Assembly (NCBI GenBank): GCA_964498395.1
Contig: CAZCHE010000004.1
Span: 310,001-374,000, forward strand
DNA length: 64,000 nt
Origin: Parapedobacter sp964498395
Lineage (GTDB): Bacteria > Bacteroidota > Bacteroidia > Sphingobacteriales > Sphingobacteriaceae
Direction of reading: 5' to 3'
Positions 9,037-18,236 of this stretch are shown one piece after another. Positions within the stretch are counted from its first letter, which is position 1. Each line of letters opens with the position of its first letter. The translations under genes were made by a program, and so were the position numbers. The notes beneath the pieces were generated by a model. It searched no databases. It was given only the letters and a program-made list of their open reading frames with translations, and was not told where the DNA came from.

Positions 9037-9402
9037 CTATTCAGGCTTTTGGTACTGGCGTTGCCGGATATTATCCGCTTCAATAACTGTAAAAGTGTTT
9101 TCGAAAACAATTTCGGGCCGTTCCATTAAATGCTGCAATATCCGGCCGGCAAATAGCGGTTCAAGACCTTTGTCCCTGAAATAGATGACTGAGGGAGGAT
9201 TATCGAGGCCATGGCGGTAAATGATTTCACCATAGTCACTGTCAAATGTCAATATGATTCGATGCTCTTGTTGGGCAAGCGTGACCACTTCACCATCTGT
9301 TATGCCGAACATTTCTTCGGCGATACTTTTTACATCCTGACCTAGCTCTCTAAGCAACTTGATACTCGGGAACGGAAAGTTCTCATTTGCCAAAAACTTC
9401 AC
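9037..9402 (-). CDS. DUF5615 PIN-like protein (putative toxin)
   Basis: A 121-residue PIN-like protein of the DUF5615 family. The start MKFLANENFP holds the usual early acidic residue (LANE), and LTFDSDYGE near 70-78 supplies the second acidic cluster (D-x-D). It begins with GTG one base after the stop of the DUF433 gene, so the two form a tight operon. DUF433-DUF5615 pairs are generally treated as type II toxin-antitoxin-like modules, the DUF5615 member being the candidate RNase. Activity here is inferred from family. Confidence 0.75.
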   Translation of the reverse strand: MKFLANENFPFPSIKLLRELGQDVKSIAEEMFGITDGEVVTLAQQEHRIILTFDSDYGEIIYRHGLDNPPSVIYFRDKGLEPLFAGRILQHLMERPEIVFENTFTVIEADNIRQRQYQKPE

Positions 9403-9403
9403 A

Positions 9404-9640
9404 TTAAGCCGTTTTTGTCAATGAAAAAAACAACTCGTTTTTCAGGCAATCCCTTAGATATGAAAATACAGCTTTGATGTGATCGGAGGTTAATTTAGGA
9501 TAGCTTTCTAACAATTGCTGTTCTGTCCATCCAGAAGATAACAATTCCAGAATCAATTCAACAGATATGCGCGTGCCCTTTATCGTCGGTTTCCCGATGA
9601 GTATGTTTTTATCCGAAACGATATAATCTTGCCAAATCAT
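9404..9640 (-). CDS. DUF433 protein (putative antitoxin)
   Basis: A 78-residue DUF433 protein with the diagnostic segment ILIGKPTIKGTRISVELILELL (positions about 13-34) and a helix-turn-helix-like region to residue 65. It is the first gene of the pair with the DUF5615 PIN-like protein and is the likely DNA-binding antitoxin. The order, antitoxin first and toxin one base later, is the usual one for such modules. Confidence 0.78.
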   Translation of the reverse strand: MIWQDYIVSDKNILIGKPTIKGTRISVELILELLSSGWTEQQLLESYPKLTSDHIKAVFSYLRDCLKNELFFSLTKTA

Positions 9641-9718
9641 GATTCTATATTATTAATCAACAATGTATTACAAAGATAGCAATAAATTTTAAGTCATATA
9701 TCCCCATGACTGGTCTTG

Positions 9719-12700
9719 TCATTTTCTGTGCTCCACGCACCAGTTACGCGCGTTGACGAACGCTTCCAGCCATGGAGACACCTCGTCCTGCCGGTTCTTG
9801 GGATAATGAGCCCAGTTCCATTGGAATGTGGAGCGCTCGATGTGCGGCATGGTGACCAGGTGACGACCTGTGGCGTCAGCCATCATGGCCGTGGCAAATT
9901 TGGAGCCATTGGGATGGTGCGGGTATTGCTCATACGCGTATTTGGCTACGATGTGGTATTGGGATTCGTCATACGGCAGATCGAATTTGCCTTCGCCATG
10001 CGAAATCCATACACCCAGCGTGCTCCCTACTAAAGTGGACAGCATCACGGAATGGTTTTCCTGTACGGTCACCGACACGAAGTTCGATTCGTGCTTGTGC
10101 GAATCGTTATGCAGCAATTTACCGTGTATTTCATGTTCAGGATTGATCAGCTCTAGTTCCATAAACAATTGGCATCCGTTGCAAATTCCCACCGAAAGGG
10201 TATCCGGGCGTGCGAAGAAATTCGCTAGCGCCGTTTTTGCCTTTTCATTGTATAGGAATGCCCCGGCCCAACCTTTGGCAGAGCCCAATACATCGGAGTT
10301 AGAAAAACCGCCCACGGCACCGATAAACTGGATGTCTTCGAGGGTTTCACGGCCCGAAATCAAGTCGGTCATGTGCACGTCTTTCACATCGAAGCCCGCT
10401 AAATACATGGCGTTAGCCATTTCCCGTTCGGAGTTGGAGCCCTTTTCGCGGATAATGGCCGCTTGGGGTCGGGGGGTAGCCGCATCGATAATGGGTTTCT
10501 TGCCTGAAAAATGGGTGGGGAAACGATACGCGAGCGGTTGGGATTTGTAATTGGCGAAGCGTTCAGCCGCCAGGCCATTTGCTGTTTGCTTTTGGTCGAG
10601 CAAATAGGACGTTTTGAACCACGTATCGCGTGTTTCTGTCACGTTGAAGGTGAAATGGTCGTCGTTGTTTTTAATTGTGACCTCATTGCTGTCGATTACC
10701 TGGCCGATTTTCACGGCGGTTATCCCGGTTGCCGCCATGGCCTGCTCGAATGCCTGATCATCGTTGGCCTGCAGTACGACAGCGATGTTCTCATTGAACA
10801 ATGCCTTAACGGTATCCGCTTCGTTTAAGCCACTTAAATCGAAGTTGGCCGCGAGGTTGATGTCGGCAAAGCACATTTCGAGTAATGTGGTCACCAATCC
10901 TCCCGAACCGATATCGTGGCCTGCGGCGATATGGCCGGCCTTGATGGCGTCTTGGATGGTATTAAACGCCGTTTTGAAATAAGCCGCGTCGACGATGGTA
11001 GGTGCTTCCAACCCGATTTTAGTACGGATTTGCGCGAACGACGAACCGCCTAGCTTGAATCGATCTTTTGAAAGGTTGATGTAATACACCGAGCCAGCAT
11101 TTTTATCCAATACGGGTTCGATGACATTGGTGATGTCCGTGCAGTTGCCCGCCGCCGAGATGATGACGGTGCCCGGGGCAATGACGTCTCCATCGGGGTA
11201 TTTTTGCTTCATGGACAACGAATCTTTGCCCGTTGGGATGTTGATGCCCAATTCAATCGCAAAGTCCGAGCATCCTTTGACCGCTTCGTATAGCCGAGCA
11301 TCTTCCCCTTCGTTGTTGCAGGCCCACATCCAGTTGGCGGATAAGGAAACACCCGAAAGGCCGTTTTTGATGGGAGCGAATACAATATTGGACAGCGCTT
11401 CGCCGATGGCATTACGTGAGCCGGCAACGGGATCAAGCAATGCGGTCAGGGGCGAATGGCCTACGGTCGTGGCGATACCTTCTTTGGATTTATAATCGAG
11501 GGCCATGACACCCACGTTGTTCAACGGTAATTGCAAAGGCCCCGCACACTGCTGCTTGGCTACGCGGCCGCCCACGCAGCGGTCCACTTTGTTAGTCAAC
11601 CAGTCCTTGCTGGCCACTGCCTCCAATTGCAACACCTGGCTGAGGTAAGTGGGTATATCGTTTACCTGATAGGAAAGGTCAGCATAATGGTGTTCCACCT
11701 TGCGGTCGTTCATGATGGTTTTCGGGGAAGAGCCGAAGAAATCTTCCAAAGCATAGTCCATCGGCTTTTCTCCGGTGGATTTGGACTGGAAAGTGAAGCG
11801 GTGGTCGCCCGTCACGTCACCTACGGTATACATGGGAGCGCGTTCCCGATCGGCAACGGTCTGCAACGCCTCGATGTCTTTTTCGCCAATCACCAATCCC
11901 ATACGTTCCTGCGACTCATTGCCAATGATTTCCTTGGCTGATAGGGTAGGGTCGCCCACGGGCAGCTTATCCAGGTCAATCAATCCCCCGGTTTCTTCCA
12001 CCAGTTCGGACAAGCAATTCAGGTGCCCGCCTGCGCCGTGGTCATGGATGGAAACGATGGGATTATGGTCTGACTCCACGAATGCGCGGATGGCATTGGC
12101 CGCACGTTTCTGCATTTCGGGATTGGAACGTTGTACGGCATTCAGTTCGATGCCCGAGCCAAACGCTCCGGTATCCGCAGACGATACCGCCGCGCCGCCC
12201 ATGCCGATGCGGTAGTTCTCACCGCCCAGGATCACGATTTTATCACCGGTTGTCGGCGTATGTTTTTTTGCTTGGTCTAGTTTGCCGTAGCCTACACCAC
12301 CCGCGAGCATGATTACCTTATCATAGCCCAGTTTACGGTTTTGTTCTTCGTGCTCAAAGGTCAGTACCGAACCCGCAATCAATGGTTGGCCGAATTTATT
12401 GCCGAAGTCTGAGGCGCCGTTGGATGCCTTGATGAGGATGTCCACCGGCGTTTGATAGAGCCATTGGCGTTCGTCCATTGCTTTTTCCCACGGGCGGTCT
12501 TCCAGCAATCGGGAATAGGCGGTCATGTAAATGGCCGTTCCAGCTAAGGGTAAAGCGCCCTGTCCACCAGCCAACCGGTCGCGGATTTCCCCACCTGAAC
12601 CCGTAGCCGCGCCTGCAAAAGGCTCTACCGTTGTGGGAAAGTTGTGCGTTTCAGCTTTCAGCGAGATGACCGATTGAAATGGTTTTTCCTCATAGAAATC

Positions 12701-13390
12701 AGGCTTATTAGAAGATTTCGGTGCAAACTGGGTCACCTCCGGCCCCTTGATAAAGGCTACATTGTCTTTATAAGCGGAAACAATGTCGTTCGGATGGGTT
12801 TCTGATGTCTTCTTGATGAGTTTGAATAACGATGAGGGTTGTTCCTCTCCGTCAATGATAAATGTACCGTTGAATATCTTATGGCGGCAGTGTTCGGAAT
12901 TGGCTTGGGAGAAGGCAAATACCTCTGAATCGGTGAGTTTACGGCCGATTTTTTCAGCGAGTTTATTCAGATAATCGACTTCTTCCGGGCTTAATGATAG
13001 CCCCTCTTGTATGTTGTACGCAGCAATATCATCGACTTCCAAGACGGGCTCTGGTGTGATATTAATGGTATATATTTCTTGTGTTAACGATGCATACTTC
13101 TGCGCAACCATGGGGTCGAAATCCGTGAAGTCGGTGCCCACCTGTTCGAATTGTTCGATGCGGATGATACCGGAGATACCCATGTTTTGCGTGATTTCTA
13201 CCGCATTGGTACTCCATGGGGTGACCATGCTTGCGCGCGGACCGACATATTGGTCGTTCAGTTCAAGCGCATCGAGTTTAGTAGCACCGCCGAACAGCCA
13301 GTTGAGTTTCGAGATGTCTGCTGTAGAAAGTTCTTTTTCGGTTTGAACGCCGTAAACGGTGTTCTTGGGGTTCACGAAGAAATGAATCAT
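9719..13390 (-). CDS. purL: Phosphoribosylformylglycinamidine synthase
   Basis: Single-chain FGAM synthase (1223 residues from this start), fourth step of purine synthesis: FGAR + glutamine + ATP gives FGAM. The synthetase domain has KAETHNFPTTVEPF and the second-half GHDIGSGGL. The C-terminal glutaminase domain has the Cys nucleophile in GICNGCQL and the SHGEGKF His/Glu region. I chose ATG at 13390 over an upstream in-frame TTG at 13426 because a TATCTTTG promoter box (13424-13431) overlaps that TTG, which would leave no leader. It appears monocistronic, divergent from a toxin-antitoxin pair and 79 bp from the DUF433 gene. Confidence 0.97.
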   Translation of the reverse strand: MIHFFVNPKNTVYGVQTEKELSTADISKLNWLFGGATKLDALELNDQYVGPRASMVTPWSTNAVEITQNMGISGIIRIEQFEQVGTDFTDFDPMVAQKYASLTQEIYTINITPEPVLEVDDIAAYNIQEGLSLSPEEVDYLNKLAEKIGRKLTDSEVFAFSQANSEHCRHKIFNGTFIIDGEEQPSSLFKLIKKTSETHPNDIVSAYKDNVAFIKGPEVTQFAPKSSNKPDFYEEKPFQSVISLKAETHNFPTTVEPFAGAATGSGGEIRDRLAGGQGALPLAGTAIYMTAYSRLLEDRPWEKAMDERQWLYQTPVDILIKASNGASDFGNKFGQPLIAGSVLTFEHEEQNRKLGYDKVIMLAGGVGYGKLDQAKKHTPTTGDKIVILGGENYRIGMGGAAVSSADTGAFGSGIELNAVQRSNPEMQKRAANAIRAFVESDHNPIVSIHDHGAGGHLNCLSELVEETGGLIDLDKLPVGDPTLSAKEIIGNESQERMGLVIGEKDIEALQTVADRERAPMYTVGDVTGDHRFTFQSKSTGEKPMDYALEDFFGSSPKTIMNDRKVEHHYADLSYQVNDIPTYLSQVLQLEAVASKDWLTNKVDRCVGGRVAKQQCAGPLQLPLNNVGVMALDYKSKEGIATTVGHSPLTALLDPVAGSRNAIGEALSNIVFAPIKNGLSGVSLSANWMWACNNEGEDARLYEAVKGCSDFAIELGINIPTGKDSLSMKQKYPDGDVIAPGTVIISAAGNCTDITNVIEPVLDKNAGSVYYINLSKDRFKLGGSSFAQIRTKIGLEAPTIVDAAYFKTAFNTIQDAIKAGHIAAGHDIGSGGLVTTLLEMCFADINLAANFDLSGLNEADTVKALFNENIAVVLQANDDQAFEQAMAATGITAVKIGQVIDSNEVTIKNNDDHFTFNVTETRDTWFKTSYLLDQKQTANGLAAERFANYKSQPLAYRFPTHFSGKKPIIDAATPRPQAAIIREKGSNSEREMANAMYLAGFDVKDVHMTDLISGRETLEDIQFIGAVGGFSNSDVLGSAKGWAGAFLYNEKAKTALANFFARPDTLSVGICNGCQLFMELELINPEHEIHGKLLHNDSHKHESNFVSVTVQENHSVMLSTLVGSTLGVWISHGEGKFDLPYDESQYHIVAKYAYEQYPHHPNGSKFATAMMADATGRHLVTMPHIERSTFQWNWAHYPKNRQDEVSPWLEAFVNARNWCVEHRK

Positions 13391-13423
13391 TATGTTGTTA
13401 TTGATAGCGTCGTTATCTGCATG

Positions 13424-13431
13424 CAAAGATA
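13424..13431 (-). promoter_or_regulatory. Probable purL -7 promoter box
   Basis: TATCTTTG on the minus strand matches the Bacteroidota -7 consensus TAnnTTTG. Transcription would start near 13417, giving a leader of roughly 27 nt before the ATG at 13390. No good -33 TTG is found at 19-21 bp upstream, so the match rests on one box. Confidence 0.5.
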
Positions 13432-13549
13432 CGGCTAATATTTTGTATTCATTTCGGTTGGAGGGGATAAAAAAGCAAGAATTATACTTTTAAGAGAGGT
13501 GAATCTCTGTCCGCCTTGAACTCCTTATTGGACTACCGTCGACATACGA

Positions 13550-13580
13550 TTGATAAATTCGCTGATTTTACCTATTTTTG
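13550..13580 (+). promoter_or_regulatory. Promoter of the VapBC-like module
   Basis: TTG at 13550-13552, 20 bp spacer, then TATTTTTG at 13573-13580, a good match to the Bacteroidota housekeeping pattern TTG-N19..20-TAnnTTTG. The antitoxin ATG follows 18 bp later at 13598. Confidence 0.6.
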
Positions 13581-13597
13581 TTTAAAATAGTGTAGTT

Positions 13598-13834
13598 ATG
13601 GAATTGATTCTGAAGTCGGAAAGCAAAGGTAAGATCGCTCAAATATTAGCGTTAGCAAACAAATTGGGCATCAGTGTGGAACAGAAAGAAGGGGGAGTTG
13701 ATAAGAAGGCCAAATCTGCCCCCCCTCAGGGTAGAACGGTGTCCATTGACGCGTTACTAGAAGACTTTGGGAAAGCCACCGATTTTCCAACAACGGATGA
13801 GATACGTTCGAAAGCTTGGCCCGCTTCATGGTAA
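13598..13834 (+). CDS. Putative antitoxin of a VapBC-like pair
   Basis: A 78-residue protein with an N-terminal strand-helix (MELILKSESKGKIAQILALANKLGISV) and a polar, disordered-looking middle, ending in a short helix before WPASW. It resembles small Bacteroidota antitoxins found before PIN toxins, though I cannot assign a named DNA-binding fold. Its stop TAA (13832-13834) overlaps the region of the toxin start ATG (13828), so the two are translationally coupled. The role is inferred mainly from this position. Confidence 0.65.
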   Translation: MELILKSESKGKIAQILALANKLGISVEQKEGGVDKKAKSAPPQGRTVSIDALLEDFGKATDFPTTDEIRSKAWPASW

Positions 13835-14196
13835 TATTTGATACCAATATTCTTATCGAGCTTTACCGGGGAAACACCCAAATCAAGGATGTCGTTTTGC
13901 ATCTCGATGCGGATGTTTTTTATATTAGCACCATTACCGTTGTGGAGTTTTTGGCTGGGGCCCGGAACAAGCAGGAATTACGGACGATTAACAAACAACT
14001 GGGGAATTATACCTGTCTTTTGATCAATACAGATATCAATGATATTTTTTTGGAGTTATTCAAAAAATATAACCTAAGCCACAAACCGAGTATACCAGAT
14101 ACGTTGATCGCTGCTACTGCACTTTATTACGATTTACCTTTATTGACGCTTAATAAAAAGGACTTCCAGTATATACCAGACCTCAAGCTATTGTAA
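13828..14196 (+). CDS. vapC: PIN-domain VapC-family toxin
   Basis: A 122-residue PIN-domain ribonuclease candidate. The first acidic residue is in VIFDTNILIELY (Asp5), the second is the Glu in TITVVEFLAG (near 40), and the third cluster is PDTLIAATAL followed by LLTLNKKDFQYI. These match the conserved acidic set for metal-dependent RNA cleavage. The ATG at 13828 is preferred over an in-frame TTG at 13816, because the PIN fold begins immediately at MVIFDTN and the overlap with the antitoxin stop is then the usual short one. Confidence 0.85.
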   Translation: MVIFDTNILIELYRGNTQIKDVVLHLDADVFYISTITVVEFLAGARNKQELRTINKQLGNYTCLLINTDINDIFLELFKKYNLSHKPSIPDTLIAATALYYDLPLLTLNKKDFQYIPDLKLL

Positions 14197-14315
14197 GCGT
14201 TTGGTAGTTCGTTGTAATAAGAACTGTAACGTCCTACCCAACCCTCATCGTCATCATCGCCAAACAATCCAACCGCATTCCTTGTTTCCATAGAAGGTAC
14301 CAATTATTTATTGCC

Positions 14316-14966
14316 ATGAAAACCATTTTCTCCATCAAATCGATTGTGCTGTGTTACCTGTCGCTTTTTTATGTAGTGGCCGGATGTGTGGCCCAAGATG
14401 CGCAAGGCCAAAACGAAAGGGATGAACGTGTACGGAAGTTCCTCGAAGAGAACCAACGGCATTGGCGGGATTTGAATGTACCCTATGAAGATGGGCAGAT
14501 CCTGCACGACCTCATTGTGGCTAACAACTACCAATCGGCATTGGAAATCGGCACCTCTACGGGGCATTCGACTATTTGGATTGCCTGGGCACTCAGCAAA
14601 ACGGGGGGCAAGCTGACCACGCTCGAAATCGATGCCGATAGGCAACAGCAAGCCATCGAAAATGTGGAAGCGGTGGGATTATCCGATGTGGTAGACTTCA
14701 AGCTGGGGAATGCCCATGAATTGGTCAAGGAAATCGAGGGACCGCTTGACTTTGTGTTTTTGGATGCAGATAAAGATTGGTATGTGCAGTATTTCAAGGA
14801 TGTGCACCCCAAACTGAAAGCCGGTGGACGCTTCACCGCCCACAATGTGCTGCAGAACTTAAGGGGGATACCTGAATACCTGGAATTCGTCAAAGGCCAT
14901 TCGGATTATCAAACGACCATAGACCGGACAAGTAGTTCAGGTATCGCCGTTAGCCATAAACAATAG
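14316..14966 (+). CDS. Predicted lipoprotein SAM-dependent O-methyltransferase
   Basis: A 216-residue class I methyltransferase related to the catechol/caffeoyl-CoA O-methyltransferase group. The SAM-binding motif I is ALEIGTSTGHST at about 75-86, the acidic loop TLEIDADRQ at about 104-112, and the motif DFVFLDADKDWY at about 148-159 holds the usual metal/substrate residues. Unexpectedly, the N-terminus is a signal sequence (about 1-22) ending in the lipobox VAGC. SAM is not normally available outside the cytoplasm, so either the enzyme is exported with an unknown donor or the leader is only a membrane anchor. The downstream gene (83 bp) is also a lipoprotein. Confidence 0.75.
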   Translation: MKTIFSIKSIVLCYLSLFYVVAGCVAQDAQGQNERDERVRKFLEENQRHWRDLNVPYEDGQILHDLIVANNYQSALEIGTSTGHSTIWIAWALSKTGGKLTTLEIDADRQQQAIENVEAVGLSDVVDFKLGNAHELVKEIEGPLDFVFLDADKDWYVQYFKDVHPKLKAGGRFTAHNVLQNLRGIPEYLEFVKGHSDYQTTIDRTSSSGIAVSHKQ

Positions 14967-15049
14967 GGAATAGCGGTTGCGCGGCGCACAACATAAATGT
15001 TATCGAAAAATATTGCAAATTACTGCTAATTGTGTTAGGTTAGCAGCCC

Positions 15050-15994
15050 ATGCAACGAATAAGAAATGCCATTGTCCGGTTCGCTATCATCTGTTTTCCA
15101 ATCATATTCAGCATCCTGGCAGGTTGTACCCATCGGGATTCCTCCCAATCGGGTGATCCGCGAAAACCGTCTTTCGCCCCCATCGTGGGGATTGATTATT
15201 ACGAGGTCAGGCGGTCGTTTGACAATGGACTGGCCTACGATTCCATCGGGTTTGTACAGGAGCCCGAATGGCATGTGAAATTCACCCAAGAAGATGCCGT
15301 CCAGATTTATGTGCCGGGCAGCGACTCGTCGTTTAATTTCCAGATTACCCATGACCACGATTCGTTTTTTCATTTTGCACGGGAAAGCTGGAAGGTGATT
15401 GATCTGCATCCCGATAGCATGATGTTGCAGCGGTTGAGTTTAGATGGATTGCGGGTCAATAAAATACGCTCCAACGTGTACATGCGGTTTTATTCCAAGG
15501 ATTACCTTGGGCGGTTGGGAACTCCATTGGAAGAATTGCGGAAGCCACATCAACGGGATACCTTGTTTGTGCGGCAGATGGTGGAACGCTCCAATCGGAA
15601 TCCCACCAGCGTCGACAGTTCGTTTTCGTCTAAGCATTACGCCAAGTTGGTCAGCAAAAGCCCAATGCTCGAAATCAAACGACGGCAATACGACAGCCTG
15701 GAGACGATGAAGCGCTCCGCCGCATATGAATACCTGTATCCGGAATACGATATCGTTATCGATAAGGCTTACAAGGATTTTTACCATACCTTTTCCATAT
15801 TGGTGGACCAAGATGGGAAATTGCATTTGGGTAAGTTCTTTGTGATGCCGGAATTTGAGGAGTCTAGGAGGAGGGTGCTTACGGGCATCATCGACGTCTA
15901 TCTACAGAACCTATTGGACATTACCCCGGCGACCACACTGGGTATCCCACATACGAGCGTGGTTTATCTGCGGGTAAGGGGCAAGGAGGGGTAA
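15050..15994 (+). CDS. Lipoprotein of unknown function
   Basis: A 314-residue protein with a signal sequence at 1-25 ending in LAGC (lipobox), followed by a polar mature domain rich in strands and charged residues. No motif or family was recognised. It follows the lipoprotein methyltransferase by 83 bp on the same strand and may share its transcript. The 3' side has a perfect palindromic terminator-like sequence at 16111-16130. Likely located on the periplasmic face of a membrane or at the surface. Confidence 0.65.
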   Translation: MQRIRNAIVRFAIICFPIIFSILAGCTHRDSSQSGDPRKPSFAPIVGIDYYEVRRSFDNGLAYDSIGFVQEPEWHVKFTQEDAVQIYVPGSDSSFNFQITHDHDSFFHFARESWKVIDLHPDSMMLQRLSLDGLRVNKIRSNVYMRFYSKDYLGRLGTPLEELRKPHQRDTLFVRQMVERSNRNPTSVDSSFSSKHYAKLVSKSPMLEIKRRQYDSLETMKRSAAYEYLYPEYDIVIDKAYKDFYHTFSILVDQDGKLHLGKFFVMPEFEESRRRVLTGIIDVYLQNLLDITPATTLGIPHTSVVYLRVRGKEG

Positions 15995-16264
15995 TCGTTT
16001 TTATATAAGGTGTCGTTTGCCTTATTTTTTGTTTCGACTATAATAAATGGATACTTCGTCCAAAAAGTCATCTTTAACGGTGTTGTTTGCGAAATCAAGT
16101 ACACCGTTTGAAACCCGAATATTCGGGTTTTTCGGCCATCATCGGGCTAACCTGCCTAACGAAGTTTGACTAAAAAGAAGGAGTAAAGCTTGCTTTCGTT
16201 ACCTTTGTTATCATACGTGTGGCGGGAAATGTGGATTGGAAAGGAGCCAAAGTAAACCAAGGAT
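15995..16264. other. Convergent intergenic region
   Basis: About 270 bp between the lipoprotein gene (plus) and the LacI gene (minus), whose 3' ends face each other. Apart from the palindrome at 16111-16130 I see no gene or clear structure in it. Confidence 0.5.
16111..16130. terminator. Perfect 20-bp palindrome, likely bidirectional terminator
   Basis: AAACCCGAAT followed immediately by its reverse complement ATTCGGGTTT, then TT. A hairpin with GC core CCCGA/TCGGG and flanking A/T runs could terminate both the plus-strand lipoprotein gene and the minus-strand lacI-type gene. Confidence 0.6.
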
Positions 16265-17272
16265 TCAGAATACGAGCAATTCACATGGAAGCTTGACGAG
16301 CTGGGGTTTGTAGGTCGTTTGGGGATGTTTAATCAAATCCAACAATAGAGAACCAGCGGTTTGCCCGATTTCATAGGGTTGTTCTTTGAGTGAAGCAAGG
16401 GGAGGTCGTTCCAGGTATTGGATGACGGGCATCGCACCATAGCCAATTAATTCGACGGAGTCAGCTTTTTTAGGAAATTCCTTTCGCAGGCAGCTCAAGG
16501 CGTCAAGCATGACCGAATCCTTGAACGAGAGTATGGCAGTAGGCGGATGATCGAGTTGCATCAAACGCCGTGTGGCTTGGAAATTGCATCCCTGTGTGAA
16601 GTCGCTCTCCTGTACTAGCGATTTATCGAAAGGGATATGATGTTGGATAAGTCCATCACGATACCCTAGGAAGCGATCGCGGCTGGTCGTCCAGTAGGAT
16701 GACGCATTAATGAATCCGATGTGCTGGTGACCACGGGAAACAAAATAAGCGATTGCTTCGATAGCTGCGGTATACACGTCACTGCAAACACAATGATATT
16801 CTTCATTGATAGGTTTGCGGATGAAATAGACGATGGGGATGCCGGATTTTACGAAAGCGTTGATGTGCGAAGTATCCATCGTTTCCTTGGATATGGCGAT
16901 GACAAGCCCATCCACGCGGTTGCTTTGCATGGTGTGGAGGATTTCTTTCTCCCGTTGCAGGTTTTCGTGGCTTTGGCTAATCAATACGTTGTACCCTTTG
17001 CTGTAGGCGAATTTTTCGAATCCTTCCACTGCCACCGAATAGAAATGGTCAAGCATGTTGGGGATGAGGATGCCAAGCGTGAATGATTTTTGTTGTTTGA
17101 ATCGGATAGCCGTTTGGTTAGGTACGAAGTTGAGCTGCTCGGCGAGTTTCTTAACGCGTTCCTTGGTGATCATGCCTATGCTGGGATGGTCTCTCAGGGC
17201 CTTGGAAATGGTAGAAGGCGAGAGGTTCAATTCCGAAGCAATGTCCTTAATGGTGGCGCGCTTGTGGTCCAT
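16265..17272 (-). CDS. LacI-family transcriptional regulator
   Basis: A 335-residue LacI/GalR repressor. The N-terminal helix-turn-helix is ATIKDIASELNLSPSTISKAL (about 6-26) with hinge up to residue 60, followed by a periplasmic-binding-protein-like ligand domain beginning FTLGILIPNM. The family ligand is normally a sugar or sugar derivative. It is divergent, across 71 bp, from the TIM-barrel/Gfo-Idh pair at 17344-19661, its probable target. The arrangement resembles Bacteroides loci in which a LacI regulator controls 3-keto-glycoside enzymes, which is an inference. Confidence 0.88.
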   Translation of the reverse strand: MDHKRATIKDIASELNLSPSTISKALRDHPSIGMITKERVKKLAEQLNFVPNQTAIRFKQQKSFTLGILIPNMLDHFYSVAVEGFEKFAYSKGYNVLISQSHENLQREKEILHTMQSNRVDGLVIAISKETMDTSHINAFVKSGIPIVYFIRKPINEEYHCVCSDVYTAAIEAIAYFVSRGHQHIGFINASSYWTTSRDRFLGYRDGLIQHHIPFDKSLVQESDFTQGCNFQATRRLMQLDHPPTAILSFKDSVMLDALSCLRKEFPKKADSVELIGYGAMPVIQYLERPPLASLKEQPYEIGQTAGSLLLDLIKHPQTTYKPQLVKLPCELLVF

Positions 17273-17343
17273 TGGGCTAATATATGTAAAATTGATGATT
17301 TACGAGACAGGAACTATCGGTTAACTAAAAACGAATAATGTAA

Positions 17344-18198
17344 ATGGGAACAAGAAGAAAATTTTTACAAAAAGGGCTGCTCGGCGTGTCTACCGTGGCA
17401 ATGATGGGTGCAGTCAATGTTTGGGCAAGCCCGCATGTTAACCGTCGGTCGACGACACGAGACGATCGGTTCAACCTTGGCGTTGCAGGATACAGTTTTG
17501 TGCATTTTGGGTTGGATGAATCATTAGCGATGATGAAACGGATGGATGTACGATACCTATGTATCAAAGATTTTCATTTGCCACTCAACAGCACGGATGC
17601 AGAAATAGCAGCCTTTCACGAGAAACTTGCCCAATCCAACGTAACGGGCTACGCGGTAGGGCCGATTTACATGACGAAATCAACAGCAGAAATCGACAAC
17701 GCATTCGAATACGCCAAGCGGGTGGGTGTTAATTTGATCGTCGGTATCCCGAATAAAGAAGACTTGGAATATATTTCCAAGAAAACAGCGGAATACGATA
17801 TCCGCTATGCGATACACAACCATGGCCCGGAAGACAAGCTATATCCGAATGCAACAAGTATCTACGAACTGGTGAAAGACCTGGACGCACGTATGGGGCT
17901 ATGCTTTGATATGGGGCACAATATCCGGGATGGCCATGACCCTATTGCTGACCTGGAACGTTACCACTCGCGGATTTTCGATATCCACCTCAAAAATGTC
18001 ACCGCAGCAGCGGCCGAGGGAAGTACATGCGAATTGGGCCGCGGGGTAATTGACATCCCTGCTTTTGTAAAAATGTTGCGGAAGGTTGGATACGCGGGGT
18101 TGTGTAGTTTGGAGTTTGAAAAAGACATGGAAGATCCATTGGCTGGATTAGCCGAATCCGTAGGATATTTCAACGGCGTATCGGATGCTTCTTTGTAG
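17344..18198 (+). CDS. Exported sugar phosphate isomerase/epimerase-like TIM-barrel protein
   Basis: A 284-residue xylose-isomerase-like TIM barrel with a Tat-type leader (TRRKFLQKG at 3-11, hydrophobic to about 28). Metal-site residues are suggested by YAIHNHGPEDK (about 157-167), LCFDMGHN (about 181-188), FDIHLKNV (about 211-218) and the late LEFEKD. Family members isomerise or epimerise sugars, or act as dehydratases or lyases on keto-sugars. The gene after it (38 bp) is a Tat-leader Gfo/Idh/MocA oxidoreductase, so the two probably act together on a sugar in the periplasm. Confidence 0.75.
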   Translation: MGTRRKFLQKGLLGVSTVAMMGAVNVWASPHVNRRSTTRDDRFNLGVAGYSFVHFGLDESLAMMKRMDVRYLCIKDFHLPLNSTDAEIAAFHEKLAQSNVTGYAVGPIYMTKSTAEIDNAFEYAKRVGVNLIVGIPNKEDLEYISKKTAEYDIRYAIHNHGPEDKLYPNATSIYELVKDLDARMGLCFDMGHNIRDGHDPIADLERYHSRIFDIHLKNVTAAAAEGSTCELGRGVIDIPAFVKMLRKVGYAGLCSLEFEKDMEDPLAGLAESVGYFNGVSDASL

Positions 18199-18236
18199 AT
18201 TTATTATTATCTGTTAACCATTTAATTAGTTGAATA

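Noticed and set aside
8859..9110. An 83-codon minus-strand reading frame downstream of the DUF5615 gene
   Set aside because: It overlaps the 3' end of the DUF5615 gene in another frame and has no recognisable features.
9719..13390. Many long antisense reading frames across purL and other large genes
   Set aside because: They are shadows in frames opposite to well-supported proteins, with no independent homology.
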